57,304 nucleotides of DNA from Muribaculaceae bacterium (GCA_029058745.1 JAIDXM010000010.1:1-57304); one strand, 5' to 3'. Shown: positions 20,901-32,537, counted from the stretch's first letter. A program made the numbers and translations. Notes: generated by a model from the letters alone, not told the origin.

Positions 20901-21357
20901 TATGGGTACATTCATTTTCGCCCATATCATGGATATCGACAACAATATCTATCTACAGATTGCACTCATCATGCTTATCGGACTTCTCGCCAAGAACGCC
21001 ATCCTTATCGTGGAATTCGCGCTTGACCGCCGCAAGACGGGCATGAGCATCCTGAATTCGGCAAAACATGGTGCCAAGGCGCGTCTCCGTCCGATTCTTA
21101 TGACTTCTCTCGCCATGATTATCGGTCTTCTACCTATGATGTTCGCCCACGGAGCCGGAAAGAACGGCAACCAGGCCCTGGGTTCCGGTGCAATCGGTGG
21201 TATGCTCATCGGTATGATTCTACAGGTTGTCATAGTGCCTGCATTGTTTGTGGCGTTCCAGGCTCTCCAGGAAAAGATTTCTCCTTACAAGTGGAAAGAC
21301 ACCGACAATTCAGGGATATCCTCAGAACTTGAGCAGTATTCTATGCCTCACGATTGA
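17986..21357 (+). CDS. RND multidrug efflux pump, HAE1 family (AcrB/MexB-like)
   Basis: Proton-driven inner-membrane transporter of 1123 residues, longer than E. coli AcrB (1049) mainly because of an insert around residues 500-600 with additional hydrophobic segments. The N-terminus LDRFINRPVLSTV is typical. The proton relay is seen as the Asp pair in IVVDDAIVVVEAV (TM4) and the Lys in LLAKNAILIVEFA (TM10). Porter domains lie in the two large periplasmic loops. It sits 45 bases after the adaptor and 27 before the outer-membrane channel, so all three parts are encoded together. Drug, bile-acid or fatty-acid export are typical but not shown by sequence. Confidence 0.95.
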   Translation: MKLDRFINRPVLSTVISIFIVVFGILGLLSLPIEQYPDIAPPTVRVTTTYTGANAQTVLNSVIAPLEEQINGAENMDYMVSSATNNGAATIEVYFKQGTDPDIAAVDVQNRVSKAASFLPTEVNQVGVITQKRQTSMLMVLGMYDPEDKYTTQFIDNYMNINIIPQIKRVPGVGEAMAFGADYSMRIWLKPDKMAQYGLMPSDISAALAEQNIEAAPGQFGEQGEQSFQYVLRYKGRLSEAKEFEDIILKATSDGQILRLSDVADVELGRLSYGFQNLNNGHFGSSAIIFQSAGSNATEVINEIEKLMDDARKTLPAGMVLETTMSVNEFLFASIHEVIKTLIEAFVLVFLVVFVFLQDFRSTLIPMIAIPVALIGTFFLLYIFGFTINLLTLSALVLAIAIVVDDAIVVVEAVHAKLDQGYKSPRKASIDAMSEISGALISITLVMMLVFIPVSFLGGTSGIFYRQFGLTMAMSIGLSAINALTLSPALCALFLKGHDDKNLKERMSDAYSVAAKTVAANYKKRFTLPPLVTTIFLIAAIVFLVLGWYTFENVALSCIAIAVAIVALIGIFTKSFIDAFNKSFNKLLSVYQVAVSWFAAHKITSFGLVAASIAVLVWLMSITPSSLVPTEDTGTIMGAVSLPPATSQERTQAVMDQVDSIIGSIPAVKSRTAITGYSFVGGQGNTYGSFIIKLRPWDERDENTESASAVLGQLFMKTGIVKDARVMFFQPPMISGYSVTNGFEVKLQDRTGGSLDKFFGVYQKFIAALNADPAIQMAYSNFNPTYPQYLVEIDVAKVKQAGLTQNAILSALQGYYGGMYISNFNSYGKLYRVMMQAEPSARVSPETLKQIKIRNGAEMAPIDNFVKLTRVYGPDMIDRFNMYTAISVTGTPAPGVSSGDAIATINRIAEETLPSGYSFEYSGMTREEASGSSGSTGYVFILVLMFVYLILSAQYESYILPWAVILSVPFGLMGTFIFAHIMDIDNNIYLQIALIMLIGLLAKNAILIVEFALDRRKTGMSILNSAKHGAKARLRPILMTSLAMIIGLLPMMFAHGAGKNGNQALGSGAIGGMLIGMILQVVIVPALFVAFQALQEKISPYKWKDTDNSGISSELEQYSMPHD

Positions 21358-21384
21358 ACCGTCCATTAAATAGATTTGTCACAA

Positions 21385-22764
21385 ATGAACAAGATAAAGA
21401 TTTGCGCCGCCGGCGCAGTTATGGCTTTCGCTTTCTCAAGCTGCCATATCTACAAAAAATATGAGCTTCCCGTAGAGGAGAGTCAAATTGCGGCCGATTT
21501 CAATAAGGCCGCTCAGGAGAGGGTGGATTCCACCGCCCTCCCCTTCCTCGGGTGGGAAGACATTTTCAAGGATCCCAAGCTACAGACTCTGATAAGACTC
21601 GCGCTTGCCAACAACAAGGACCTTGAAAACGCCAAGCTTAACGTTGACATAGCGAATGCGCAGTTGCAGGGAGCCAAGCTGAGCTATTTTCCCTCGCTTG
21701 CGTTCACTCCGAACGGAGGCACTTCCAGCATCGGGGGTTCCCACATGCAATGGAGCTACACCCTTCCCTTGGCGGCACAATGGGAAATCGACGCTTTCGC
21801 TAAAATACTTAACCGTAAGAGAGGAGCCAAGATGAGTGTGGAGATGGCTCAGGCATATGAACAGGCCACCAGGTCGCAGATTGTATGTGGTGTCGCCAAC
21901 ATCTACTACAGTCTTGTAATGCTCTACCAGCAGATTGACCTTACAAGACGCACCGCTGAAATCTGGAAAGAACAGGTGGAGTCGATGGAACTGCTCAAAG
22001 AGGCCGGAAGGACAAACGAAGCCGCCGTGGTGCAGAGCCGTGCCAACCTCTACAACATACAGGCATCCATCCCTACGATGGAGAATTCTGTCAACACTCT
22101 TCAGAATTCGCTGTCACTCCTGCTAAACACTTATCCCCAGACCTGGGATGTCTCCTCTGAGATGTCGTTCGATGTCCCGTCGGAAGTTGTGGCAGGCATT
22201 CCGATGTCATATCTTTCGGCAAGACCTGATGTCAGGGCCGCAGAAAGGAATCTTGCGGTAGCCTACTATGCAACCAACAGTGCCAGGGCCGCTTTCTACC
22301 CGTCAATCATGATTTCCGCACAAGGCGGATTCACCAACCTGATTGGAAGCATGATTAAGAATCCGGGGGAATGGTTCATACAACTTGCAGGACAGCTCAC
22401 TGCGCCAATATTCTCAAGGGGACAGAACATAGCATCCCTGAAAGCCGCAAAAGCACAGCAAGCTCAGGCTCTGAACAATTTCGAGTATTCTGTGCTTGCC
22501 GCAAGCGCTGATGTCAGCGATGCTCTCGTGTCATATAACAAGAGCGAGGAAAAAAGACAACTGCTCGAACTTCAGGTTGACCAACTCGAAAAATCGGTTG
22601 ACTATACCAACGAGCTTTTCATGTATAACCCCGGCACCACATATCTGGAAGTGCTGACGGCTCGGTCCGGCCTCCTTAACGCACAGCTCGCATGCATAGC
22701 CAACTGGCATGAGAAGGCCGCCGCGCTGATTTCACTCTATCAGGCTGTCGGTGGCGGCAGATAA
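21385..22764 (+). CDS. Outer-membrane efflux lipoprotein, TolC/NodT family
   Basis: Forms the outer-membrane exit duct of the RND system. The ATG start at 21385 gives 459 residues with a lipobox at FSSC (residue about 20); a TTG at 21376 is an unlikely alternative. The two repeated OEP halves are visible, with long helices rich in Ala and Gln, the ELPVEESQIAADF start, the YLSARPDVRAAERNL motif between repeats and the RAAFYPSIMISAQGG motif. The gene ends the efflux operon, with an LpxA-like gene 24 bases later that may be cotranscribed. Confidence 0.93.
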   Translation: MNKIKICAAGAVMAFAFSSCHIYKKYELPVEESQIAADFNKAAQERVDSTALPFLGWEDIFKDPKLQTLIRLALANNKDLENAKLNVDIANAQLQGAKLSYFPSLAFTPNGGTSSIGGSHMQWSYTLPLAAQWEIDAFAKILNRKRGAKMSVEMAQAYEQATRSQIVCGVANIYYSLVMLYQQIDLTRRTAEIWKEQVESMELLKEAGRTNEAAVVQSRANLYNIQASIPTMENSVNTLQNSLSLLLNTYPQTWDVSSEMSFDVPSEVVAGIPMSYLSARPDVRAAERNLAVAYYATNSARAAFYPSIMISAQGGFTNLIGSMIKNPGEWFIQLAGQLTAPIFSRGQNIASLKAAKAQQAQALNNFEYSVLAASADVSDALVSYNKSEEKRQLLELQVDQLEKSVDYTNELFMYNPGTTYLEVLTARSGLLNAQLACIANWHEKAAALISLYQAVGGGR

Positions 22765-22788
22765 TGTTTCACCTTAAATATCTGAGCT

Positions 22789-23583
22789 ATGGCTATTGTA
22801 AACAATCTTGCATACGTACATCCGGAGGCACGCCTCGCTGATGATGTAGTCGTAGATGCCTTTGTCTATATCGACAAAGATGTCGTAATCGATTCAGGAT
22901 GTCACATCCACTCACATGCAAGCGTACTCGCAGGCGCGCGCATCGGTAAGAACAACACCATCTATGAGGCCGCCATTATCGCCGCGACACCGCAGGATTT
23001 CAGATGGAAAGGAGAGAATTCTCTCGTCGTAATAGGCGACAACAACAAGATTCGCGAGCAGGTAATCATCAACCGGAGCATACATGAGGGAGGAAAGACC
23101 GTTATCGGCAACAATTCATTCATCATGGCACAGTCGCATATCGGGCATGACTCTATAATCGGAGACTACTGCGTTGTCGGCAATTCCGTAAAAATTGCCG
23201 GGGATGTGAGAATTGACAATTACACGATTCTCTCTTCCCATGCACTTGTCCATGAGAACTGTCACATCGGCCCATGGGTGCTTATAAAGGGTGGATGCAG
23301 GGTTAACGGAAATGTTCCGCCATTCGTTGTGATGGCACACAACCCAATCTCCTACTACGGAGTCAATGCCTATGTCCTCAAGAAAGGGAAGAAAAGCGAA
23401 GCTATTATAGATGACATCGCCAAGTGCTATCGTCATGTATATCAGAACAGTGCTTCTGTTTTCAATGCGTTGCGACGTATCAGGGAAGATATCGACCCCT
23501 CTCCAGAGAGAGATGCCGTCATTGCCTTCATTGAAGGGCATGACAAAAAGATTGCAGCTCTTCCCCTGGTTGATGTTGAATGA
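22789..23583 (+). CDS. LpxA-like acyl-ACP-UDP-sugar O-acyltransferase
   Basis: Left-handed beta-helix protein (hexapeptide repeats through about residue 190) that aligns by eye with UDP-GlcNAc acyltransferase LpxA: NTIYEAAIIAATPQDFRWKG, IGDNNKIREQVIINR, the SHIGHDSIIG segment carrying the catalytic-type His, and NVPPFVVMAHNP. The C-terminal helices differ: the usual NxxGLKRRG motif reads VNAYVLKKGKK. The 264-residue length is normal. Bacteroidales usually encode their main LpxA next to an LpxC-FabZ fusion, which is not here, so this is probably a second paralogue. It could acylate a different nucleotide sugar. It lies between the efflux operon and cdsA. Confidence 0.8.
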   Translation: MAIVNNLAYVHPEARLADDVVVDAFVYIDKDVVIDSGCHIHSHASVLAGARIGKNNTIYEAAIIAATPQDFRWKGENSLVVIGDNNKIREQVIINRSIHEGGKTVIGNNSFIMAQSHIGHDSIIGDYCVVGNSVKIAGDVRIDNYTILSSHALVHENCHIGPWVLIKGGCRVNGNVPPFVVMAHNPISYYGVNAYVLKKGKKSEAIIDDIAKCYRHVYQNSASVFNALRRIREDIDPSPERDAVIAFIEGHDKKIAALPLVDVE

Positions 23584-23600
23584 TTTAACAACTTTGACAC

Positions 23601-23646
23601 TTGAGGCGGGAGTCAACCATAAGACGGTTGGCTCCCGCCTCTTTTA
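23601..23646 (+). terminator. Strong terminator after the LpxA-like gene
   Basis: GAGGCGGGAGTCAACC pairs perfectly or nearly so with GGTTGGCTCCCGCCTC around a short ATAAGAC loop, followed by TTTTAATT. It ends the efflux/acyltransferase transcript. Confidence 0.9.
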
Positions 23647-23722
23647 ATTGTCAGGACACATAAAATGCAAGATTCGTAAAAACTTTAAACCTCCAATGGG
23701 CAATTCTCTCGTTATTTTTGTT

Positions 23723-23730
23723 TAATTTTG
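23723..23730 (+). promoter_or_regulatory. -7 box of cdsA
   Basis: TAATTTTG followed by CAAA, 23 bases before the chosen cdsA ATG at 23754. Because the box overlaps the upstream ATG at 23718, it argues against that longer start. Confidence 0.5.
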
Positions 23731-23753
23731 CAAAAACAACCACCTTTTTTCAG

Positions 23754-24584
23754 ATGAATGCCAAGAAACTAATTATTCGTTCCCTCTCCGGAATTGCATA
23801 CATAGCCATAATCATAGGATGCATCATGTGGGGTATCATACCGTTTTCATGTATGGCCGCGCTCTTCGGTGTGATTGCCATCATTGAATTCGAGAGAATA
23901 ACACATGAACTCCGGCCGGCCACAATCCCGGCATTGATTGCAGACATGGCAGGCGCGGTGGCGCTCGCGTTCGCATGGATGCTCTACCCTCTTGTCATCT
24001 GGTTGTTCATTCTCCTGTGCCGTATGACAATTGAACTTTATCTACGTAGCGACTCCCCTCTCGCCGACCTCTCCCGATCTCTCATGACCCAGCTCTACAT
24101 TGCATTGCCTCTCGGCCTGATGACATGTATCGGCGAATGGTGGGGACTGAATATAGTTCTCGCCATATTCCTCATGATATGGCTCAACGACACTGGGGCG
24201 TTCCTTGTGGGTAGCGCGTTCGGACGACACAGACTGTTTGAGAGAATATCTCCGAAAAAATCTTGGGAAGGATTCTTTGGTGGACTCCTGTTCAATCTTG
24301 TAGCCGCCGCTCTTTTCTGCTATCCGGGTGCCCATATCTTCGACATCACCGGGACAGGATACTCCGGCGATACTCTTGGCATTTGGATTGGACTCGCTAT
24401 TGTGGTTACAGTTTTCGCAACATGGGGAGACCTTGTGGAGTCCATGATTAAACGGAATCTAAAAATCAAGGACAGCGGAAATATCATTCCGGGACATGGA
24501 GGCATCCTTGACAGAATCGATTCTTTGCTGTTTGTTATGCCGGCCTCTCTTCTATACATATTCCTTATGAAAACCATGTTCTGA
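23754..24584 (+). CDS. cdsA: Phosphatidate cytidylyltransferase
   Basis: Makes CDP-diacylglycerol from phosphatidic acid and CTP in the inner membrane. The 276-residue protein has about seven hydrophobic segments and the CdsA signature near the C-terminus (TWGDLVESMIKRNLKIKD, then PGHGGILDRIDSL). WLNDTGAFLVGSAFGRHRLF and SPKKSWEGFFGG are also diagnostic. The start at 23754 (MNAKKLIIRS) is preferred over 23718, which lies upstream of the promoter box. In many Bacteroidetes cdsA follows rsfS-ftsH; here an efflux operon and an acyltransferase lie between. Confidence 0.94.
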   Translation: MNAKKLIIRSLSGIAYIAIIIGCIMWGIIPFSCMAALFGVIAIIEFERITHELRPATIPALIADMAGAVALAFAWMLYPLVIWLFILLCRMTIELYLRSDSPLADLSRSLMTQLYIALPLGLMTCIGEWWGLNIVLAIFLMIWLNDTGAFLVGSAFGRHRLFERISPKKSWEGFFGGLLFNLVAAALFCYPGAHIFDITGTGYSGDTLGIWIGLAIVVTVFATWGDLVESMIKRNLKIKDSGNIIPGHGGILDRIDSLLFVMPASLLYIFLMKTMF

Positions 24585-24593
24585 AACATTCAC

Positions 24594-24639
24594 AAACCAA
24601 AAGGGGGATGACAAAATTGTCATCCCCCTTTTTGGTTTA
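24594..24639. terminator. Bidirectional terminator between cdsA and the PorT-like gene
   Basis: A near-perfect 20-base stem, with GGGGGATGACA and TGTCATCCCCC at its core, has an A-run on the left and a T-run on the right, so it works for both convergent genes. Confidence 0.9.
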
Positions 24640-24654
24640 CGATAAGCTCCTGTC

Positions 24655-25398
24655 TTATTTAATTCTGAACCAATACCCCAATGTGGCCGAAAGTGTCATC
24701 TGGTTTGAGGCACTGTAAGTGTCAGACCGTCTTGAAGGGAAGATATTTCCGAGGCCGAAATAAAACCGGGTCTCAAAAGACAGGGAATTCCTTTTGTTGA
24801 TATTGAACTCTGCTCCGAGGCCGGCCGATATGCCATAATCGATCTTCTGAGTCACAGACATAAGCATCTGCTCATTCATTCTGTTGGTGTATGGGAAATC
24901 AGGAAGTGTAGCCATTTCTGACGGATTAAAATTGGACTTCGCGGATTCTCCAAGAAACAGAGCGACCTCAGGTCCGGCATTGAAGAAGAATTTGCCACGA
25001 CGTCCGAAATAAATATGCGCCAGAAGTGGCAGTTCTATGTAGTTGAGAGTCCTTCTATAATTGTAAGGTGCCTCCTCAAAGTTTTCCGCCCATCCTCTCT
25101 GCACAAAATTCAACTCAGCAATAAGTCCGAAATGGTTTTCCTCAATATATCTGAACATTACTCCGCCAGTGACTCCTGGAGCGAATTTCTGACGGACAGA
25201 CGGATTGAAGAATACCTGCGACATGTCCACACCGCCCCTGACACCAAACGAGACATTCGAGTTGTAGTGTGTCTGAGCCGTCGCCGGAATATATACGGCA
25301 AACACCGCAAACGTTGCCACAAGCATCCTCCGGAGTCTTCTCCCTAACGGATTCTCATTCATAGCCCGGACTAAATTATTTCTGAACAACTTTTTCAT
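24655..25398 (-). CDS. PorT-like outer-membrane beta-barrel protein
   Basis: A 247-residue outer-membrane protein of the PorT/OMP_b-brl_2 type: signal-like segment ending ATAQ, then alternating amphipathic strands (VSFGVRGGVDMSQVFF, HFGLIAELNFVQRG, LNYIELPLLAHIYFG, FFFNAGPEVALFLGE) and a C-terminal aromatic strand (LSATLGYWFRI). The ELPLL strand is characteristic. The annotated start overlaps the upstream LysM gene stop as ATGA and gives a long basic n-region; starts at Met13 or Met25 would give a more normal signal peptide. Role beyond an outer-membrane barrel is unknown. Confidence 0.75.
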   Translation of the reverse strand: MKKLFRNNLVRAMNENPLGRRLRRMLVATFAVFAVYIPATAQTHYNSNVSFGVRGGVDMSQVFFNPSVRQKFAPGVTGGVMFRYIEENHFGLIAELNFVQRGWAENFEEAPYNYRRTLNYIELPLLAHIYFGRRGKFFFNAGPEVALFLGESAKSNFNPSEMATLPDFPYTNRMNEQMLMSVTQKIDYGISAGLGAEFNINKRNSLSFETRFYFGLGNIFPSRRSDTYSASNQMTLSATLGYWFRIK

Positions 25399-27359
25399 TG
25401 GTTACTGACAATAGCGATTTCATCGACAACTCCTGATGGACGGTAGAGAAGAAGATAAACCACAGGATTCAGGAAGCCTCCCCAGTTGCTGACTCGCTTG
25501 AGCCTGAAATCTGTCTGTATCCCTTTTCCGTCAATGTCGGAATCCTTATTGAAATCACCTCCGTTACGGGCTGTCGAATTTACGAAATAATTAGCTATAT
25601 CATAACCGCTTGCCGCGAAATTAGGAAATGATTTGACCGGACTCTGTTCATACAAGGCTTCAAACCTGTCGTTAAATTCCTTAACTTCAGACCGTTCTCC
25701 ATCAAGATGGCAACGTGCCGGTATGATGATGTCGCAATCATTATACTGGTCCTTGAATGTGTCCTCAATGGTGACCCAACTGGGGCGGCCCACTATAGCT
25801 ATATCCGCCACCGGATGCGCTTCATGTATATTCTTGACTGTAGCAAGCACTTCGCTCACCTCATTCCGCTTCTGTGGGAATGCATAGATTAGATAGGAGC
25901 CGTCGTCAGTAAGATTGAATTCCGCAAGCGACGACAATGATAAATTCCTGACTTTTCCCTCCGGGAAACCTGCAGCAACAAGATCGGCTATCGCGTCATT
26001 CTCATCTTTCACTCCCACCATCAGAAGCTCCCTGTCGGAATAATCTGATATGATTCTGCCTGAAACCTGTTCGTTGAATAGTGAGGATGGTGGCAATATC
26101 TGTATCATCGACGGATTATCTTCATACAGCTCATTCCTGACATCGAACACATTCACGACCTCAAGGCTGTTGGTCTCGCCATAATCGGCCAAGAATGCAG
26201 GGAAAGCCTTATCAGCGGTAGCGACAAGCAGATTGGGGCCAAATTCGTCAAGTTCCTCTGTAACTGAAGTTGATGACTTCCTGCCATCCACCACCTTCAT
26301 GCTCACCTTGAATGGAGCCTCCTTCATGCCGTCGAGAGCCAGGAGGAAACCTCTTGTGAAGTCAACATCTTTTCTGGATGTCGGCTCATCAAGAAGCAAC
26401 GCGACACGAACTTCATGAAGTTGCTCCACCGAGGAATCGATATTATGGATTGAGTCATATATCTCCCGTATCCCGTCGGCACTAAGCTCCCTGGGGTCTT
26501 CTCTGACCACCTCTTTTTCCACTTTGACGGTCTCAACCACTGGGATGTTGATTACTTCATTCTTTTCCGGCTTGACAGTGTCCTCGTTAGCTTCCTTAAG
26601 AGTCTCCACATCCACTCCGGTTTTCTTCGATATCGACTTCCAGGTGTCATTCTTCTTCACCTTATAACTGTCGATACTCGCGAGTCGCTCCTCCTCAACA
26701 AGCTCTGTATGATATCTTGTGGCGTTCGAATTGACGGCAACCCTTATGGTATCACCAATCCTGAAACTCCTCTCCGAAACTCCGGGATTGGCCTTGAGAA
26801 TATCCTCTACGCTCGTATGATAACGTTTCGCAAGAGAATAAAGGGTGTCGCCGGGTTTGACCACATAATATAGATACCTGCCGGAAACCTGCTCTGGCGA
26901 CTGCTGGAACTCAAGTGTCTCTCCAGCCTTTATCCCATATTTTGCCTGGGGATAAGCGGCATATATAGTCTCCAACGGAACATTATACTTCTTTGAGATG
27001 CCATACACAGTCTCCCCTTTCTTCACCACATGTCGAATCGGCTCATACACACTGTCGGCGACCTGCGGCAGTGCCTCGTCAGTAACCTCAGAGACAACCG
27101 TCACCCTACCCGTAGGATAATACAGACGCGACCCCTTCTTCATATCAGACGCGGAGTTGGGGTTCAGACGCACAAGCTCTTCAAGATCCCAGCCATACTG
27201 CTTGGCAATCCCATATATCGACTCACCTTTCTTTATGTCATGATAATAATATTCCTTGCCCAGAATCTCCACCTTCGGAAGACCCGGGTCTGAAGCTACC
27301 GCCGGCAACACGGCTGCCATTAATCCCACAATCGGGAAGAGACGAGAATTGATTTTCAT
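25395..27359 (-). CDS. Multi-LysM protein with periplasmic-binding (LppC/type 1) domain
   Basis: Exported 654-residue protein. After a signal peptide (about 1-23) there are four LysM domains, near residues 36-80, 108-152, 162-207 and 231-275; each carries the (K)(K/P)G(E/D)(T/S)xYxIAK-type motif, though the fourth is weaker. LysM domains bind peptidoglycan. The rest, from VRVALLLDEPTSRKDVDF at about 315, resembles a type 1 periplasmic-binding fold as in LppC/LpoA or branched-chain amino-acid receptors. It may scaffold cell-wall synthesis in the periplasm; that is inference. The downstream barrel gene overlaps it by four bases. Confidence 0.85.
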   Translation of the reverse strand: MKINSRLFPIVGLMAAVLPAVASDPGLPKVEILGKEYYYHDIKKGESIYGIAKQYGWDLEELVRLNPNSASDMKKGSRLYYPTGRVTVVSEVTDEALPQVADSVYEPIRHVVKKGETVYGISKKYNVPLETIYAAYPQAKYGIKAGETLEFQQSPEQVSGRYLYYVVKPGDTLYSLAKRYHTSVEDILKANPGVSERSFRIGDTIRVAVNSNATRYHTELVEEERLASIDSYKVKKNDTWKSISKKTGVDVETLKEANEDTVKPEKNEVINIPVVETVKVEKEVVREDPRELSADGIREIYDSIHNIDSSVEQLHEVRVALLLDEPTSRKDVDFTRGFLLALDGMKEAPFKVSMKVVDGRKSSTSVTEELDEFGPNLLVATADKAFPAFLADYGETNSLEVVNVFDVRNELYEDNPSMIQILPPSSLFNEQVSGRIISDYSDRELLMVGVKDENDAIADLVAAGFPEGKVRNLSLSSLAEFNLTDDGSYLIYAFPQKRNEVSEVLATVKNIHEAHPVADIAIVGRPSWVTIEDTFKDQYNDCDIIIPARCHLDGERSEVKEFNDRFEALYEQSPVKSFPNFAASGYDIANYFVNSTARNGGDFNKDSDIDGKGIQTDFRLKRVSNWGGFLNPVVYLLLYRPSGVVDEIAIVSNQ

Positions 27360-27394
27360 TTTTCATTAGCGCCACGGACAAAACGTAGCGACTA

Positions 27395-27427
27395 CAAAAT
27401 TAATCATTTTTTCCCGAATCCCCCCAA
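27395..27427 (-). promoter_or_regulatory. Promoter of the LysM-PorT-like operon
   Basis: On the minus strand TTG (27427-27425) and TAATTTTG (27402-27395) are 22 bases apart. The box lies about 35 bases before the LysM gene start. Confidence 0.45.
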
Positions 27428-27614
27428 CTCATGCTCTAAACATAGTCAAACCTCCCCCTTTTTTCACATTACACACTCCTGTGGATGTTATGGCGCTTCA
27501 GAATCCCGTTTTCCAGAGGTTGTATAATTCCCACTCGCCATATCTTTGCGGAGGCAATTGTCTGATTACTCCTTTCCCGATTCATTCACCTCCTTTCCAA
27601 ATCATTCACTCAGA

Positions 27615-27642
27615 TGTGTCCTAATCGGTCAGATTAGGCACA
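27615..27642. promoter_or_regulatory. Inverted repeat upstream of the GH2 promoter (possible operator)
   Basis: TGTGTCCTAATC and GATTAGGCACA are reverse complements except for one extra T, with a short GGTCA centre. It lies about 46 bases upstream of the -33 element, a place where activators often bind. No terminator T-run follows. Confidence 0.45.
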
Positions 27643-27687
27643 AATCGTTCTTTATTATCGTAGCATCCTCTTTTCTCCCCCAAAAAC

Positions 27688-27718
27688 TTGTCGGCATTCC
27701 CGATATATGTTAACTTTG
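27688..27718 (+). promoter_or_regulatory. Promoter of the GH2 beta-galactosidase gene
   Basis: TTG at 27688-27690 and TAACTTTG at 27711-27718 are separated by 20 bases, a good Bacteroidetes -33/-7 match. The leader to the ATG is about 110 bases. Confidence 0.6.
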
Positions 27719-27795
27719 AATCTGAAACCAGGATTTATGCTCATCCCGAATCCCGGCATCCCATATTTCCTGACCACATCCTCTTTCCTGAATAA

Positions 27796-30930
<3,135 letters not shown>

Positions 30931-30956
30931 CTCCCAACGATATTCTTTATGAATAA

Positions 30957-31010
30957 GAAAACAGATAAGGTGGCATTCCTGCCATTGGAATGCCACCTTG
31001 TCTGTTTTCT
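30957..31010. terminator. Bidirectional terminator between the GH2 gene and the membrane-protein gene
   Basis: AAAACAGATAAGGTGGCATTCC pairs with GGAATGCCACCTTGTCTGTTTT (one G-U pair) around a seven-base loop, with an A-run before and a T-run after. Confidence 0.9.
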
Positions 31011-31042
31011 ATCAAAACCTACGGAAGGAATCCGGAAATAAT

Positions 31043-32344
31043 TCATGACCCCGCATTTTCCATCAATGTCGCTTCCTCAAGTTCCTCCAGGGTGGCTATC
31101 TTATATTCTTTCTCAAATCCACTCCGGTTGCATCTGTAACGATACACAAGGTCAACACCCGCTTTTGCCGCAAGCGTCAACAACGAATCTCCTCTAATAT
31201 CCTTATTGAGCACCAGGGTGACGGCGTCATTGTTCCACTGCGAAATCTCGTCCTCCACTTTTGTATATGACTTCTGATTCTCATCTATCTCATAACAGTA
31301 AGCGAGATGATGTGACTCAACCACGATTTTTTCAAGCCTTATAGCAGGATCCGGAGTCTTCATATTTGAGATTTTCAGATCTGCCACCATCTCTTCAAGC
31401 AAAGTATGCGCATCATCACGAAGCCGTTCGATTTCCGCAACACCCTTCTTCACATTCTCTATATCGTGAGGCGTCATCCGGATATCAAATCCATCGCCCG
31501 GCATATTATCATATATCCGCCAACAAATCTCATGACCATGCTTGATGGCATATTCTATTACATCCGGGAATATTCCCGCCATATCTACCTTAAATTCATC
31601 CTTGGCCTCCTCATCACGCCATAATTTCTTTATCTCCTCTCCTGTCCGCTTTCCATAGAGCTCATGGTCCAAGGTTGCATATACATAAATTACCCCCTCG
31701 TAATATTCCGTAGCTAAAATCAAATACTGTTTCTTTGCCAACGGAAGGAAACGGTTCATGTATCCTACTTCTTTTCTCGTTTTATTTATGGATGGAGAAT
31801 TCTTTGTGGAGATGACGGGTATCGCGATAAATGATATGAATATCGTCACCAGATAGGAATACAAAATAATCGTGGCATCAGTCCTGTATGCTCTTCTTTG
31901 AGATTTAGGGAACCTTATACCCACCAATTCACTCCTATTGAAATATACCAGCCATACCCAGTCAAGCAATACGAAAAATCCGGATATCAAAAGCCATACC
32001 ACATAGCCGCTCTTTAAGATAATCAGAAAGACAAATCCAACAAAAGAGATTAGATGAAACATGAGGCACAACCCGACATATGCCTTTGAAAGAAACACAG
32101 CGTTTCTCCATCTAAGACATATCGCCGCCATAGCATATACTCCCAACACTAATGGAGACACCATCAGAGCCTTCAAATCCCACGAAACCTTAGGCAACTG
32201 ATACACTACAGCCAAAACATACAAAATACTGATTCCACAATACAATAAAAAAACTGTGAGCCATCCCCTTATTTCGGGATCTTTCCATTCCGGGTCTCTG
32301 AAATCAACCGGCTCAACCCATACTCTCCTAAAGATGTCTTCCAT
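31043..32344 (-). CDS. Unrecognised polytopic membrane protein
   Basis: No family recognised. The 433-residue protein has about five hydrophobic segments in its N-terminal 200 residues (near 28-50, 58-80, 86-110, 112-135 and 160-182), so this half is a membrane domain. The C-terminal 230 residues are soluble and charged, with a His-rich middle and an end reading LTLAAKAGVDLVYRYRCNRSG. There is no signal peptide or catalytic motif that I can name. It lies alone between a strong terminator and the GH110 gene, on the same strand as the glycan locus but 262 bases beyond it. Confidence 0.7.
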   Translation of the reverse strand: MEDIFRRVWVEPVDFRDPEWKDPEIRGWLTVFLLYCGISILYVLAVVYQLPKVSWDLKALMVSPLVLGVYAMAAICLRWRNAVFLSKAYVGLCLMFHLISFVGFVFLIILKSGYVVWLLISGFFVLLDWVWLVYFNRSELVGIRFPKSQRRAYRTDATIILYSYLVTIFISFIAIPVISTKNSPSINKTRKEVGYMNRFLPLAKKQYLILATEYYEGVIYVYATLDHELYGKRTGEEIKKLWRDEEAKDEFKVDMAGIFPDVIEYAIKHGHEICWRIYDNMPGDGFDIRMTPHDIENVKKGVAEIERLRDDAHTLLEEMVADLKISNMKTPDPAIRLEKIVVESHHLAYCYEIDENQKSYTKVEDEISQWNNDAVTLVLNKDIRGDSLLTLAAKAGVDLVYRYRCNRSGFEKEYKIATLEELEEATLMENAGS

Positions 32345-32537
32345 ATAAAAACATGATTTATTATCCGTTGCAAAGAAATAGTTTTTTCATGAAACTGGCA
32401 ACTCTATCGACATGTTGTACAACATCATCATCGACATCATTTAGAGACTTTTCTTTCTTCCACCTCACGAGGCCATTATCCAGAATATGATGTTTCCGTA
32501 TTTTTCGGATGCAATATCGGTGTGGGAGAATATACAG

